Of a stretch of DNA of 33,965 bases, positions 7,401-14,477 are shown one piece after another. Each line of letters starts with the position of its first letter. The stretch's first letter is position 1. The position numbers were made by a program, and so were the translations under genes. Source of the DNA: JAKPQD01 sp029572965 (lineage in GTDB: Bacteria > Bacteroidota > Bacteroidia > Bacteroidales > DTGW01); contig DAOSPF010000035.1 in the NCBI GenBank assembly GCA_035374585.1, positions 1 through 33,965 of the forward strand. Reading direction: 5' to 3'. The notes beneath the pieces are model-generated. The model saw only the letters and a program-made list of their open reading frames with translations, did not search any database and had not been told where the DNA came from.

Positions 7401-9211
7401 CTGTCGTAAAATTCGTTGGCAGGGAGCCCGTCGTTGAGGTTAAAATTCAACACTTCGTCTGTCTGGGTGTTGAGCCTGCAAATGCCTGAGATACTGCTAA
7501 TCCACAAATATTGGTCATTTTCAGGTTCAATCCTTGACAGGTTGTTTGAAGGCAGACCATCTTTGGTGGTGTATCTTTTGAAATATTTACCGTCAGCAGA
7601 GATACACACCAGGCCACTTGTAGAAGCAATCCAATAGCGGCCTTTTTTGTCCTGGTAAAAATCTACCATGTAGCTGTTGAGTTTTTTGTTCATCTCCTGA
7701 AATTTGTTTTCCAGGATATTTTCTTTCCAGTTCACTGCATAGAGGCCTTTGTCGGCAATTAAAGCCAGCAGTTTGCCATGTTGGTTTTTGCGCAATGAAT
7801 TTATAAGCAAATAAGTAATATTGCTGCCTTTTGAGTTTAGCTCAAAAACGTCAGTTTTTTCAGTTTCGATATTAAAGTGCAATAATATGTTGTTTTGAAA
7901 CTGGGTAAGAATAAGAAGGTTTGACTTGTCAATTTCGGCAATATGCACTATTTGCTGCATCTCATTGGGGCTACTGCTGCTGGGATGAAATGTTTTAATA
8001 AGTTTGAGGTCTGAAGAATATTTTCCCAAAAGCCCGTCATAAGTACCAATCCACAAGTTGTTATAAGCATCAACATTAATGGCAGTGACTTTGTTGCCAT
8101 TCAAATCTTTTCTCAACTTCTCGCTACTAAGATTTTTGAAGCGATTGGTATTTTCGTTCCATACAGAAAGCCCGTAATTAGTGCCAAAGTAAATAAGCGG
8201 CTGTTTTACAAAAACAGAAACGCCTTCGTTGGCAACCAGCGAATTTTCGTTTCCTTTTTCGGGAAGGATATTCTGAAATAACAGGTTGTCTGGCAAAATA
8301 CAGGTTAAGCCAGCACCAAATGAAGCCAGCCAAATTTCATTGTTTTTGCCGGGATAAATATCGTAAATGCTATTGCTATTTACAGAGGCTTCTGTATTTT
8401 TGCTACGGCTCAAAGTCCTGATATATTTGAGGTTATTGTCAAAAACGATAATACCGTTGCCATCTGTGGCCAACCAGATTTCGCGGCCAACTTTTGCAAA
8501 TTTTTTAGGGAAATAATGATTAGCAAACTCAAGTTGTACCAGCTTTCCATCTTCCGGGATGCAATATAATTGGCCATTATAGCAGCCAACAAATAGTTTG
8601 TCGTCAATTTTGTTAATCAGGGCAACATATTTGCCCTGAAGGTATTTGGCCAGAATATTTTGTTTGTTGTTTCGGTTTACAAGCCATACGCCATCTGTGC
8701 TTTTGGCCAGCCATATACCTTCTTTTGAAATGAAAAAATCGGCTAGGTCGCTGGCTTTATAAAAAACTTCAAATTTATTGCCAACAATCTTGCCAATGCC
8801 CGAATACATGATAAAGTAAATATCGTTCTCAAATTCCTGTACTTTGGGGATAAAGCCTTCAACAATAATATCAAACTGATTGGTCAAACGGTTATATTTA
8901 TACAAGCCTTTTCCGGTGGCAGCCCAAAGGGTATTGTGCGAATCGTACAACAGGCCGAAAACGCTAACACCTGCTAATTCTTTGTAGCTATAAAAAGAGT
9001 TGCCGTCATATTGGGCTATCCCGTTGGTAGTCCCTGTCCATAAATAGCCATATTGGTCTTGTTCAATGCAAGTGGTGATATTGCGCGGGAGACCATCCAC
9101 TTCTGTGAAGTGCAGGTATTTTTCTTGTTCGGTCGAAAATATATCGAGCGAGAGCCCCAATAAGAGTATTAAATAAATGATTTTTATTTTAAAGTGCAGA
9201 TGTATTGGCAT
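4415..9211 (-). CDS. Hybrid two-component regulator (HTCS) with tandem receiver-AraC modules
   Basis: A one-protein sensor, kinase and transcription factor of the type controlling glycan loci in Bacteroidota. I chose the ATG at 9209-9211 (1598 residues); the frame extends three codons to a TTG at 9220. Order: signal peptide; beta-propeller repeats to about residue 627 (YLWTGTTNGI, IWLATDGNGI, LWIGTYDGLL); Y_Y_Y domain about 685-750; membrane helix about 755-777; HisKA with H813 in NVSHDLKTPL; ATPase with NLLSNALKFT, DTGIGIP and GTGIGLS; receiver 1 with D1121, T1151 and K1173; AraC domain 1 about 1213-1313; receiver 2 with D1401, T1431 and K1453; AraC domain 2 about 1497-1598. The usual form has one receiver and one AraC domain. 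Both copies keep their key residues. The divergent promoter site at 9334-9398 and two more copies in the locus are its likely targets. Confidence 0.97.
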   Translation of the reverse strand: MPIHLHFKIKIIYLILLLGLSLDIFSTEQEKYLHFTEVDGLPRNITTCIEQDQYGYLWTGTTNGIAQYDGNSFYSYKELAGVSVFGLLYDSHNTLWAATGKGLYKYNRLTNQFDIIVEGFIPKVQEFENDIYFIMYSGIGKIVGNKFEVFYKASDLADFFISKEGIWLAKSTDGVWLVNRNNKQNILAKYLQGKYVALINKIDDKLFVGCYNGQLYCIPEDGKLVQLEFANHYFPKKFAKVGREIWLATDGNGIIVFDNNLKYIRTLSRSKNTEASVNSNSIYDIYPGKNNEIWLASFGAGLTCILPDNLLFQNILPEKGNENSLVANEGVSVFVKQPLIYFGTNYGLSVWNENTNRFKNLSSEKLRKDLNGNKVTAINVDAYNNLWIGTYDGLLGKYSSDLKLIKTFHPSSSSPNEMQQIVHIAEIDKSNLLILTQFQNNILLHFNIETEKTDVFELNSKGSNITYLLINSLRKNQHGKLLALIADKGLYAVNWKENILENKFQEMNKKLNSYMVDFYQDKKGRYWIASTSGLVCISADGKYFKRYTTKDGLPSNNLSRIEPENDQYLWISSISGICRLNTQTDEVLNFNLNDGLPANEFYDRVSAKTNDGRIIFGSLAGFTIIDPSKVNSGSSKADMIISDIVFQNQSIRNIEGIQLLKKPLEETKEIWLPYNKNSFSIHFFKKDKNFLKYHNYAYRLKGLEKNWTYLTKTNFANFTNLSPGQYTFEVKSADKAKDGATTSIVIHIRAPWYLSWYAFLVYFIIFVTILYLSVYAYLKRLELKKEKEISEFKIQKEHELTEKKLSFFTNVSHDLKTPLTLIDAPVNDLLQSDNLNPEQVNKLMIISRNSKRLYKLITDLLDFRKVTQKQYVLEISETRISAIVADIYEAFKEECKHKEINFNYAVEENLTGYVDASKIEKILWNLLSNALKFTGKGGQISLKIKEQIVDNQKYIKFEVVDTGIGIPENEKNKIFDRFFKVQNSSLLNQDGTGIGLSIVKELVEIHLGQINVESTLGHGSTFTVIIPSGQEAYLHLNIEAPAIIGPVAQPIETKESTENLPLFENKKQYNLPTLLIVEDNSELRDYLCKHFEKKYKVCSAKDGLEGLKQARDSSPDIIITDVQMPNMNGYEFCKEIRHNFDTSHLPVIMLTANNTTEQQIEGLSTGADSYITKPFDINVLDAQVTSLTENRKLLRNKFLGIETPENLEKVLPQKDIDFILDLKLFIEENMMDQKLSIEMLSEHFALSIAQLHRKIKYIAGTTPNNLIKSIRLKKAYQLIKEGRLRVSEAAYQTGFSDPNYFTICFKKEFGENPSKIAPFANETYNDTPVKLVSNEPANISKPEEPVSFEQQPLMLIAEDNEDMRNYICSELSSKYKIIAVADGWSAYEKAVEVIPDIILSDIMMPGIDGIELCRKLKTDDRTSHVPFVLLTAKDTDENTIEGLESGADDYIAKPFNIQVLKARLDNLILSRIALRKIFIKEPDATPKEISPSAHDENFLKKAYEIVEKHLLDPNFDVHIFASELGVSRAQLYRKIDALSGQSVNEFIRIVRLKKAADLLINSNFQISEIAEKVGFNSFAYFTKSFKEYFGATPSQYKR

Positions 9212-9333
9212 TAACAACAAGTTTTAGTGAATGTATATGAAGTTGTTGCTTATAAGTGTAATATGAAATAGGGCATTAGAGCGTAATTATAATCATTGTC
9301 TCATTGAAAACGTGTTAATTTTAATACAAATGC

Positions 9334-9398
9334 GATAAAAATTCAAAGATTTTAGAGATTATTTTCAAGACCATGGAGAAATACAAGATATAGTTTTG
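9334..9398 (+). promoter_or_regulatory. Shared 37-nt operator plus -7 box, copy 1
   Basis: The 37-nt block 9334-9370 (starts GATAAAAATTC, core AAGATTTTAGAGATT, ends TTTTCAAGA) is near-identical to blocks at 12770 and 30622. After 20 nt comes TAGTTTTG (9391-9398), an exact TAnnTTTG box. There is no good -33 element; the conserved block ends where one would be, as expected of an activator-dependent promoter. The start codon served is at 9516. The site lies in the HTCS divergent intergene (9212-9515), where nothing else clear is seen. Confidence 0.8.
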
Positions 9399-9515
9399 GT
9401 TAAAAGCTGGTTTAAAAAGCCCACTATTTAACCAAATATATTGTTTAACTCAAAGTAAGTTGATGTTTTTCAAAAGTGGGGGCATCAGCTCTTTGGACTA
9501 ATAACTAACCAAATT

Positions 9516-12500
9516 ATGAAAAAAATTTTTATTGCTTTGCCTTTATTGGCAATGTCATTTTTTGTATTCGGGCAAAACGACAGTATTGTCTTAGCCGATT
9601 ACGAAACAAACAGTGTTTATCCGGCACGGACTTATGGCTGGAACGACAACTGGGGTTTGACGATTGGAGTTGACAACCCAACAAAAGATGCCGTTAACCC
9701 GAGTGAAAAAGTAAGCAGCATACACCTTACAAATCAGTGGGGGCATGCTATAGTGTTGAACAATTTTGACGAACCTGTGAGCCTGGCAATGTACCCAAAT
9801 GTGAAACTAAAAGTTTTGTCAGATTCTGCAGTGTCAAAAAAAGTAGGTATTAATATAATCGATGTCAATGATTTTGCAGTGTATGCAGAAGTTACATTGC
9901 CAGCAGACGTAAATAGTAAGTGGGCAAATGTTGTGGTAAATTTTGCCGAAAAGGTAACCTCCACCCCGGTTAGTTTTATCAGCAAAATAGAGATTTATAT
10001 TGACCGGGGCACAGGTGATCCGGCTGTCGGCAACAAGCACAACAAATACTTTGTGGACGACATTCGCTTTACAGGGCCCAAAGCCAATATAACAGAAACC
10101 GATATGGTTACTTTGTTCCAGGAGTCATTTTCGGACAATGCCTGGTGGATGTCTGAAGATTATGACGGTTGCAAAAGCTCGGGTTACAAAAAACTTGAAG
10201 ATATGAGGAGTATCCAGTGGGGCGGTTCGGCATTAACAGCACAATCTAAATTTTATAACAGCACAGACTCGTTATTGATGGTCATGGTTGACTGGAACGG
10301 CAAAGGTGTGGCCGAACTTCGTCCTTTTGCTTCACGCCCCGGGTTAAGCTCTCTTGTATTAAAAGACATAGCAATAGCCGGAATGAAGAATATGAAACTA
10401 AAGTATAACCTGAGGTGGAAAGAAGCCCCGGCAAGTTACAGTCTTGCACCAACTGTCGAGTACAAAGTAGATGGAGGCAATTGGGCTGCTGTTACAACTT
10501 CAAGTATTTTACCATCGGGTACAGGCACCTGGGCCAATGATATTGAATATGATTTTAGCGCAGTCAGTGGAAAAAACATTAGCCTGAAAATCAGTAACCT
10601 CACTACCGCAAAATGCCTTCTTGACGAAATACGGTTTATCGGCAATATGGTATTTGCAGATAGTGTAATTGTAGCCGGCACAGATAATGTTTCTGAAATT
10701 AACGTTGATAATGGGACCCTGCAAATGCTTGATACCATTATGCCGCAGATTGCCTCGCAAGATGTAATCTGGTCTGTTGAAAACGGGACAGGTATGGCCA
10801 GCATCAGCCAAAGTGGATTACTTAAAGCCATCAAAAATGGGACAGTAACAGTAAAAGCACGTGCTAAAGATATCTGGGGCACAAAAGTCGGGAAGAAAAC
10901 AATCAACCTGTCAAACCAGATTTATTATGTGGACAGCATCTCGATAAAAGGCAAAGACGGGGTATTTGCTATCAACAAAAGTGGAGATACGTTGGATATT
11001 ATCATTGAAGCTTTCCCTGAAGCTGCCCATAATAAAAAGCTCAATATTACCTTAAAACCCGTTGGCGATAAAGTTGCAGCAGTATTTGAAAACAACAAGT
11101 TAATCCCTGTTTGCGATGGACAAGTATATATTGTGGCCCAGGCTACAGATGGGTCAGGAATAAAAGACTCAGCCCTTTTTACACTTACCAACCAGGTACC
11201 GCTTAAAAGCATTGCGTTTACAAAACAAGCAGATACCATTAAAACAGTGTATGGAAAATTAAAGCTGGAAGTAAGCTTTGACCCTGACACAGCATCAAAT
11301 AAGTCTATTGTTTATTCACTTATTTCAGAAGGGGCATCGGCTGTCATAACACTTAGCCCCAACGGCAATATCTTACCAAAAGCAAATGGCAAAGCCCTGG
11401 TTAAAGTGTCATCTGCCGTAAACCCAGCCATTGCCGATACTATATTGATTGTAGTCGAAAATTATCCGGTTTGGAAAGAATTTAATGTAGCCACCAAAGT
11501 TGACACAACCCATATCAGCAACAACAATGATTTTTCGGTTAAAGGAAAAGCGGCCTGGGATAGCAAATACATTTATTTGCACTTTGATGTTACCGATGAT
11601 TCCATTTATGCTGTTGGTAAAGAAAGCACATGGATGCTTGACAATTTTGAGATATATTTTGATATGAACAATAACAAAACACCTGCGTGGCCACGCGGTC
11701 AAAGTATCTGGCCTTCATCTTTTGATGGAGAAAAAGGGACACACCAATTGCGTATGATACCCGGCATGCCGTTTGATTCGGTCAATACAACCTTCAAAGG
11801 TTGGGCTGTTCAGAAATATGAAGTAACCAGCTCAGGGTATAATTTTGACCTTCAAATAACTATTGATTCCTTATTAAAGGGGTATGTCCCTGAAGTTGGT
11901 AAAGAAATAGGTTTTGACGTTTTGGCCAGTGATAATGACAATGCTCCATATTATCGTGACCAACTATCAATATTTGCCCCGCTGGGTTCAATATGGTGCG
12001 ATGCAGCATTGTGGGGCACCGTAAGATTTGCCCCCGATGGAGGTTTTGAGGTAGTTAATGACACTATAAAACCAACCGAAGCCATAAACCTTGCCGCAAC
12101 AAAAGGCAACAAGCAGGTACTTCTTTCATGGGACGCAGCAACAGACAACATTGTTGTAGATAAATACGTCATTTTAGTAAACAACAAGCCTGTTGAGACT
12201 ATCTATGCCCAGAAAACTAAAAATTCATACGTGGTAAAAAATATCACCCCGGGAGATTATAAATTTGGTGTAATAGCTGAAGATGTAGCAGGCAACCAGT
12301 CGGCCCAGGCAAGTATTTCTTATACTTACACAGGCGTTAAAGGGTTAGAAGTAAATAGTTTTACAATATATCCCAACCCTTCATCATCGTTTATTTCTTT
12401 CGGTAACGAAAGTATGATTAATGTCAAAATTTTCAACGCGGCAGGACAAATGGTGCTTCTCAAATCTGTCGAGCCAGGCGAAAGAATTGATATTTCTTCG

Positions 12501-12575
12501 CTGAAAACAGGTATTTATAATGTTAGGATTATGGGAGAAAATAGCGTTTCAGTTTTAAAGTTAGTTAAGAAATAA
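9516..12575 (+). CDS. Large multi-domain carbohydrate-binding protein exported by T9SS, no catalytic domain seen
   Basis: A 1019-residue secreted protein that seems made wholly of binding and spacer domains. Visible layout: signal peptide (to FVFGQ, residue 20); two beta-sandwich, CBM-like segments at about 22-188 and 197-378, each ending in a DDIRF or DEIRF strand; three Ig/Big-like segments at about 380-467, 469-560 and 561-649; a CBM9/DOMON-like domain at about 650-840 (AAWDSKYIYLHFDVTDD, DNFEIYFDMNNNK); an FN3 domain at about 852-938; and a T9SS type A sorting domain from about 945 (FTIYPNPSSSF to LKLVKK). No glycoside-hydrolase acid pair was found. It has a private HTCS-type promoter and a strong terminator, so it is probably transcribed alone at high level. 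It may dock the cell or enzymes on plant wall; the catalytic role, if any, is unknown. Confidence 0.9.
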   Translation: MKKIFIALPLLAMSFFVFGQNDSIVLADYETNSVYPARTYGWNDNWGLTIGVDNPTKDAVNPSEKVSSIHLTNQWGHAIVLNNFDEPVSLAMYPNVKLKVLSDSAVSKKVGINIIDVNDFAVYAEVTLPADVNSKWANVVVNFAEKVTSTPVSFISKIEIYIDRGTGDPAVGNKHNKYFVDDIRFTGPKANITETDMVTLFQESFSDNAWWMSEDYDGCKSSGYKKLEDMRSIQWGGSALTAQSKFYNSTDSLLMVMVDWNGKGVAELRPFASRPGLSSLVLKDIAIAGMKNMKLKYNLRWKEAPASYSLAPTVEYKVDGGNWAAVTTSSILPSGTGTWANDIEYDFSAVSGKNISLKISNLTTAKCLLDEIRFIGNMVFADSVIVAGTDNVSEINVDNGTLQMLDTIMPQIASQDVIWSVENGTGMASISQSGLLKAIKNGTVTVKARAKDIWGTKVGKKTINLSNQIYYVDSISIKGKDGVFAINKSGDTLDIIIEAFPEAAHNKKLNITLKPVGDKVAAVFENNKLIPVCDGQVYIVAQATDGSGIKDSALFTLTNQVPLKSIAFTKQADTIKTVYGKLKLEVSFDPDTASNKSIVYSLISEGASAVITLSPNGNILPKANGKALVKVSSAVNPAIADTILIVVENYPVWKEFNVATKVDTTHISNNNDFSVKGKAAWDSKYIYLHFDVTDDSIYAVGKESTWMLDNFEIYFDMNNNKTPAWPRGQSIWPSSFDGEKGTHQLRMIPGMPFDSVNTTFKGWAVQKYEVTSSGYNFDLQITIDSLLKGYVPEVGKEIGFDVLASDNDNAPYYRDQLSIFAPLGSIWCDAALWGTVRFAPDGGFEVVNDTIKPTEAINLAATKGNKQVLLSWDAATDNIVVDKYVILVNNKPVETIYAQKTKNSYVVKNITPGDYKFGVIAEDVAGNQSAQASISYTYTGVKGLEVNSFTIYPNPSSSFISFGNESMINVKIFNAAGQMVLLKSVEPGERIDISSLKTGIYNVRIMGENSVSVLKLVKK

Positions 12576-12598
12576 AATCTTATTTCTAAAAGACTTTT

Positions 12599-12636
12599 GG
12601 AGAGGGCAATTGAGTCATTCATTGCCCTCTCTTTTT
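12599..12636 (+). terminator. Strong rho-independent terminator after the binding-domain gene
   Basis: A perfect 11-bp stem, GAGAGGGCAAT (12600-12610) with ATTGCCCTCTC (12621-12631), has a 10-nt loop and a TTTTT tail at 12632-12636. It starts about 24 nt after the stop codon and separates the binding-domain gene from the enzyme operon. Confidence 0.92.
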
Positions 12637-12769
12637 GCTATGCGGTAAAGCCTTTAAAAAACAGGTACACGGGAGAATGAAAACAACAATATGTAAACAG
12701 CAGATATACAACAATCTATCGAATTATAATTATTATCTCATGGTGTTAGAGTGGATTTTTATAATAAAT

Positions 12770-12835
12770 GATAGAAACTTAAAGATTTTGGAGATTTTTT
12801 TCAAGAGACAAAGCCTTGCATAGAGAATAGTTTTG
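12770..12835 (+). promoter_or_regulatory. Shared 37-nt operator plus -7 box, copy 2 (enzyme operon promoter)
   Basis: Block 12770-12806 (starts GATAGAAACTT, core AAGATTTTGGAGATT, ends TTTTTTTCAAGA) matches copies 1 and 3. The gap is 21 nt, then TAGTTTTG at 12828-12835. The GH39 start codon is 43 bp downstream, so this promoter probably drives the enzyme series beginning there. The preceding 12637-12769 is AT-rich with no other feature seen. Confidence 0.8.
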
Positions 12836-12877
12836 ACTTGTTTTCAAAAAGTGTATAACTAAATAAAAAATAAAAAA

Positions 12878-14458
12878 ATGAACCGTCTTTCAATATTGCT
12901 ACTTAGCTGTTTTTTGACAATCACAATTTATGGCCAAAAATCAAAACCAAAAACTCCTGAAAGGGTTATAAATGTAGATTATAGTTTAGAAAAAGGCCCG
13001 TTGAATACCATGTTTAATGAATGTGTAGGAGCAGGTCGTGCCAACGAAGGTTTAAGGGCCGATTGGCAGCAACAACTTACTTATATAAAAAATGAATGTG
13101 GTTTCAGGTACATACGTTTTCACGGGCTGTTGACCGATGATATGGGTGTTTATGGGGTAGATAAAAATGGAAAACCTCAATACAACTATATGTATATCGA
13201 TGCCCTTTTCGATTTTTTGCTCAGTATCAACATCAAACCTTTCGTTGAGTTGGGCTTTATGCCGGCAGCACTGGCAAGTGGCGACAAAACAATCTTCTGG
13301 TGGCGAGGCAATGTAACCCCTCCCAACGATTATGAAAGATGGGGAGAGTTGGTGCGCAACCTCACTGCACATTTCACTGAACGTTATGGCGTTGATGAAG
13401 TAAAAACCTGGTATTTTGAGGTATGGAACGAACCCAATTTAACCCCGTATTTCTGGACTGGAACCCGGGAAGAATATTTCAAACTATATGAATACAGTGC
13501 TAAAGCGGTAAAAAGCGTACACCCCGATTATCGTGTCGGAGGCCCTGCTACTGCTGGCGCTTCATGGGAGGCTGAGTTGATAGATTTTTGTGTTAAAAAA
13601 AACCTCCCCTTAGATTTTATCAGTACGCACGCCTATGGAGTAGATCAGGGATATCTTGATGAGTATGGCAATACAGGTACAAGATTAGCTCCCAATGACC
13701 TTGCCCTGAGCCAGGATGTTTTGCAATCCAGAAAAGAGATTGAAACATCAGCTAAGCCAGGGTTAGAGCTTCATTATACCGAATGGAGCGCTTCATATAC
13801 CCCCGCCGACCCGATACATGACAGCTACCATGAGGCTTCATACGTGTTGCATAAGCTTAAACAAATAGGCAATGCTGCCCAATCTATGTCGTACTGGGTA
13901 TTTACCGATATTTTTGAAGAAGCAGGCCCTCGTTTTACCCCTTTTCATGGAGGATTTGGAATGTTAAACACTCAGGGTATCAATAAACCGGTATTTTATG
14001 CGTACCAATTTTTAAACCGCCTTGGAAACATCGAATTGATTAATCAAGACCCTGCTTCGTGGGTATGCAAAGACAAAAACGGCAATGTGCAGGTTCTTGC
14101 TTACGATTTCACTTACACGCTTCCAGACGACTCTATCAATAACCAGGATTATTACATCCGCGATTTGCCGGCAAAATCAAAAGGCAAGCTAAAAGTCAAT
14201 GTATCTAAGCTTGCAGCCGGAAAATATTCATTAGAAGTATATAAAGTAGGATACCGATGCAATGACGCATATACCAGCTATTATGATTTGGGCAGGCCTG
14301 CACAGCTTACAAAGCTTCAGGTAGAACAAATAAAAAAGATCAATGACGGCTCTCCTGTTGGAAAAGAGATAATCACTATACAAGAAGGGGGCGTATTTTC
14401 GAAAGAACTGGATATACGCGAAAATGATGTTTATTTCTTAAAACTAATCAAGCTATAG
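12878..14458 (+). CDS. GH39 family beta-xylosidase-like enzyme
   Basis: A 526-residue retaining clan GH-A enzyme, likely trimming beta-xylosides from the non-reducing end. Signal peptide ends near residue 20 (TITIYGQ). GH39 hallmarks: FRYIRFHGLLTDDMGVY near residue 76, acid/base E185 in FEVWNEPNL, STHAYGVDQGYLDEYG at about 249, nucleophile E302 in ELHYTEWSAS, and SYWVFTDIFEE at about 338, all in GH39-like order. The C-terminal 140 residues form a beta domain (NVQVLAYDFTYT, VSKLAAGKYSLEVYKVG) as usual for the family. No T9SS tail, so a periplasmic location is inferred. First gene of the operon behind promoter copy 2; the GH9 gene follows after only 19 bp. An iduronidase-type GH39 activity is less likely given neighbours. 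Confidence 0.9.
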   Translation: MNRLSILLLSCFLTITIYGQKSKPKTPERVINVDYSLEKGPLNTMFNECVGAGRANEGLRADWQQQLTYIKNECGFRYIRFHGLLTDDMGVYGVDKNGKPQYNYMYIDALFDFLLSINIKPFVELGFMPAALASGDKTIFWWRGNVTPPNDYERWGELVRNLTAHFTERYGVDEVKTWYFEVWNEPNLTPYFWTGTREEYFKLYEYSAKAVKSVHPDYRVGGPATAGASWEAELIDFCVKKNLPLDFISTHAYGVDQGYLDEYGNTGTRLAPNDLALSQDVLQSRKEIETSAKPGLELHYTEWSASYTPADPIHDSYHEASYVLHKLKQIGNAAQSMSYWVFTDIFEEAGPRFTPFHGGFGMLNTQGINKPVFYAYQFLNRLGNIELINQDPASWVCKDKNGNVQVLAYDFTYTLPDDSINNQDYYIRDLPAKSKGKLKVNVSKLAAGKYSLEVYKVGYRCNDAYTSYYDLGRPAQLTKLQVEQIKKINDGSPVGKEIITIQEGGVFSKELDIRENDVYFLKLIKL

Positions 14459-14477
14459 TCTTTATAAAAATATAAAA

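Noticed and set aside
9212..9220. TTG start giving three extra residues to the HTCS
   Set aside because: The ATG at 9209-9211 gives a normal signal peptide; the extra MLL adds nothing.
9433..9440. Minus-strand TATATTTG box as an HTCS promoter
   Set aside because: It matches TAnnTTTG but has no -33 partner at usual spacing, lies over 200 bp from the HTCS start, and a chance match is likely in such AT-rich DNA.
12635..12823. 62-codon plus-strand frame before GH39
   Set aside because: It starts inside the terminator flank and overlaps the shared operator; no protein-like pattern is seen.
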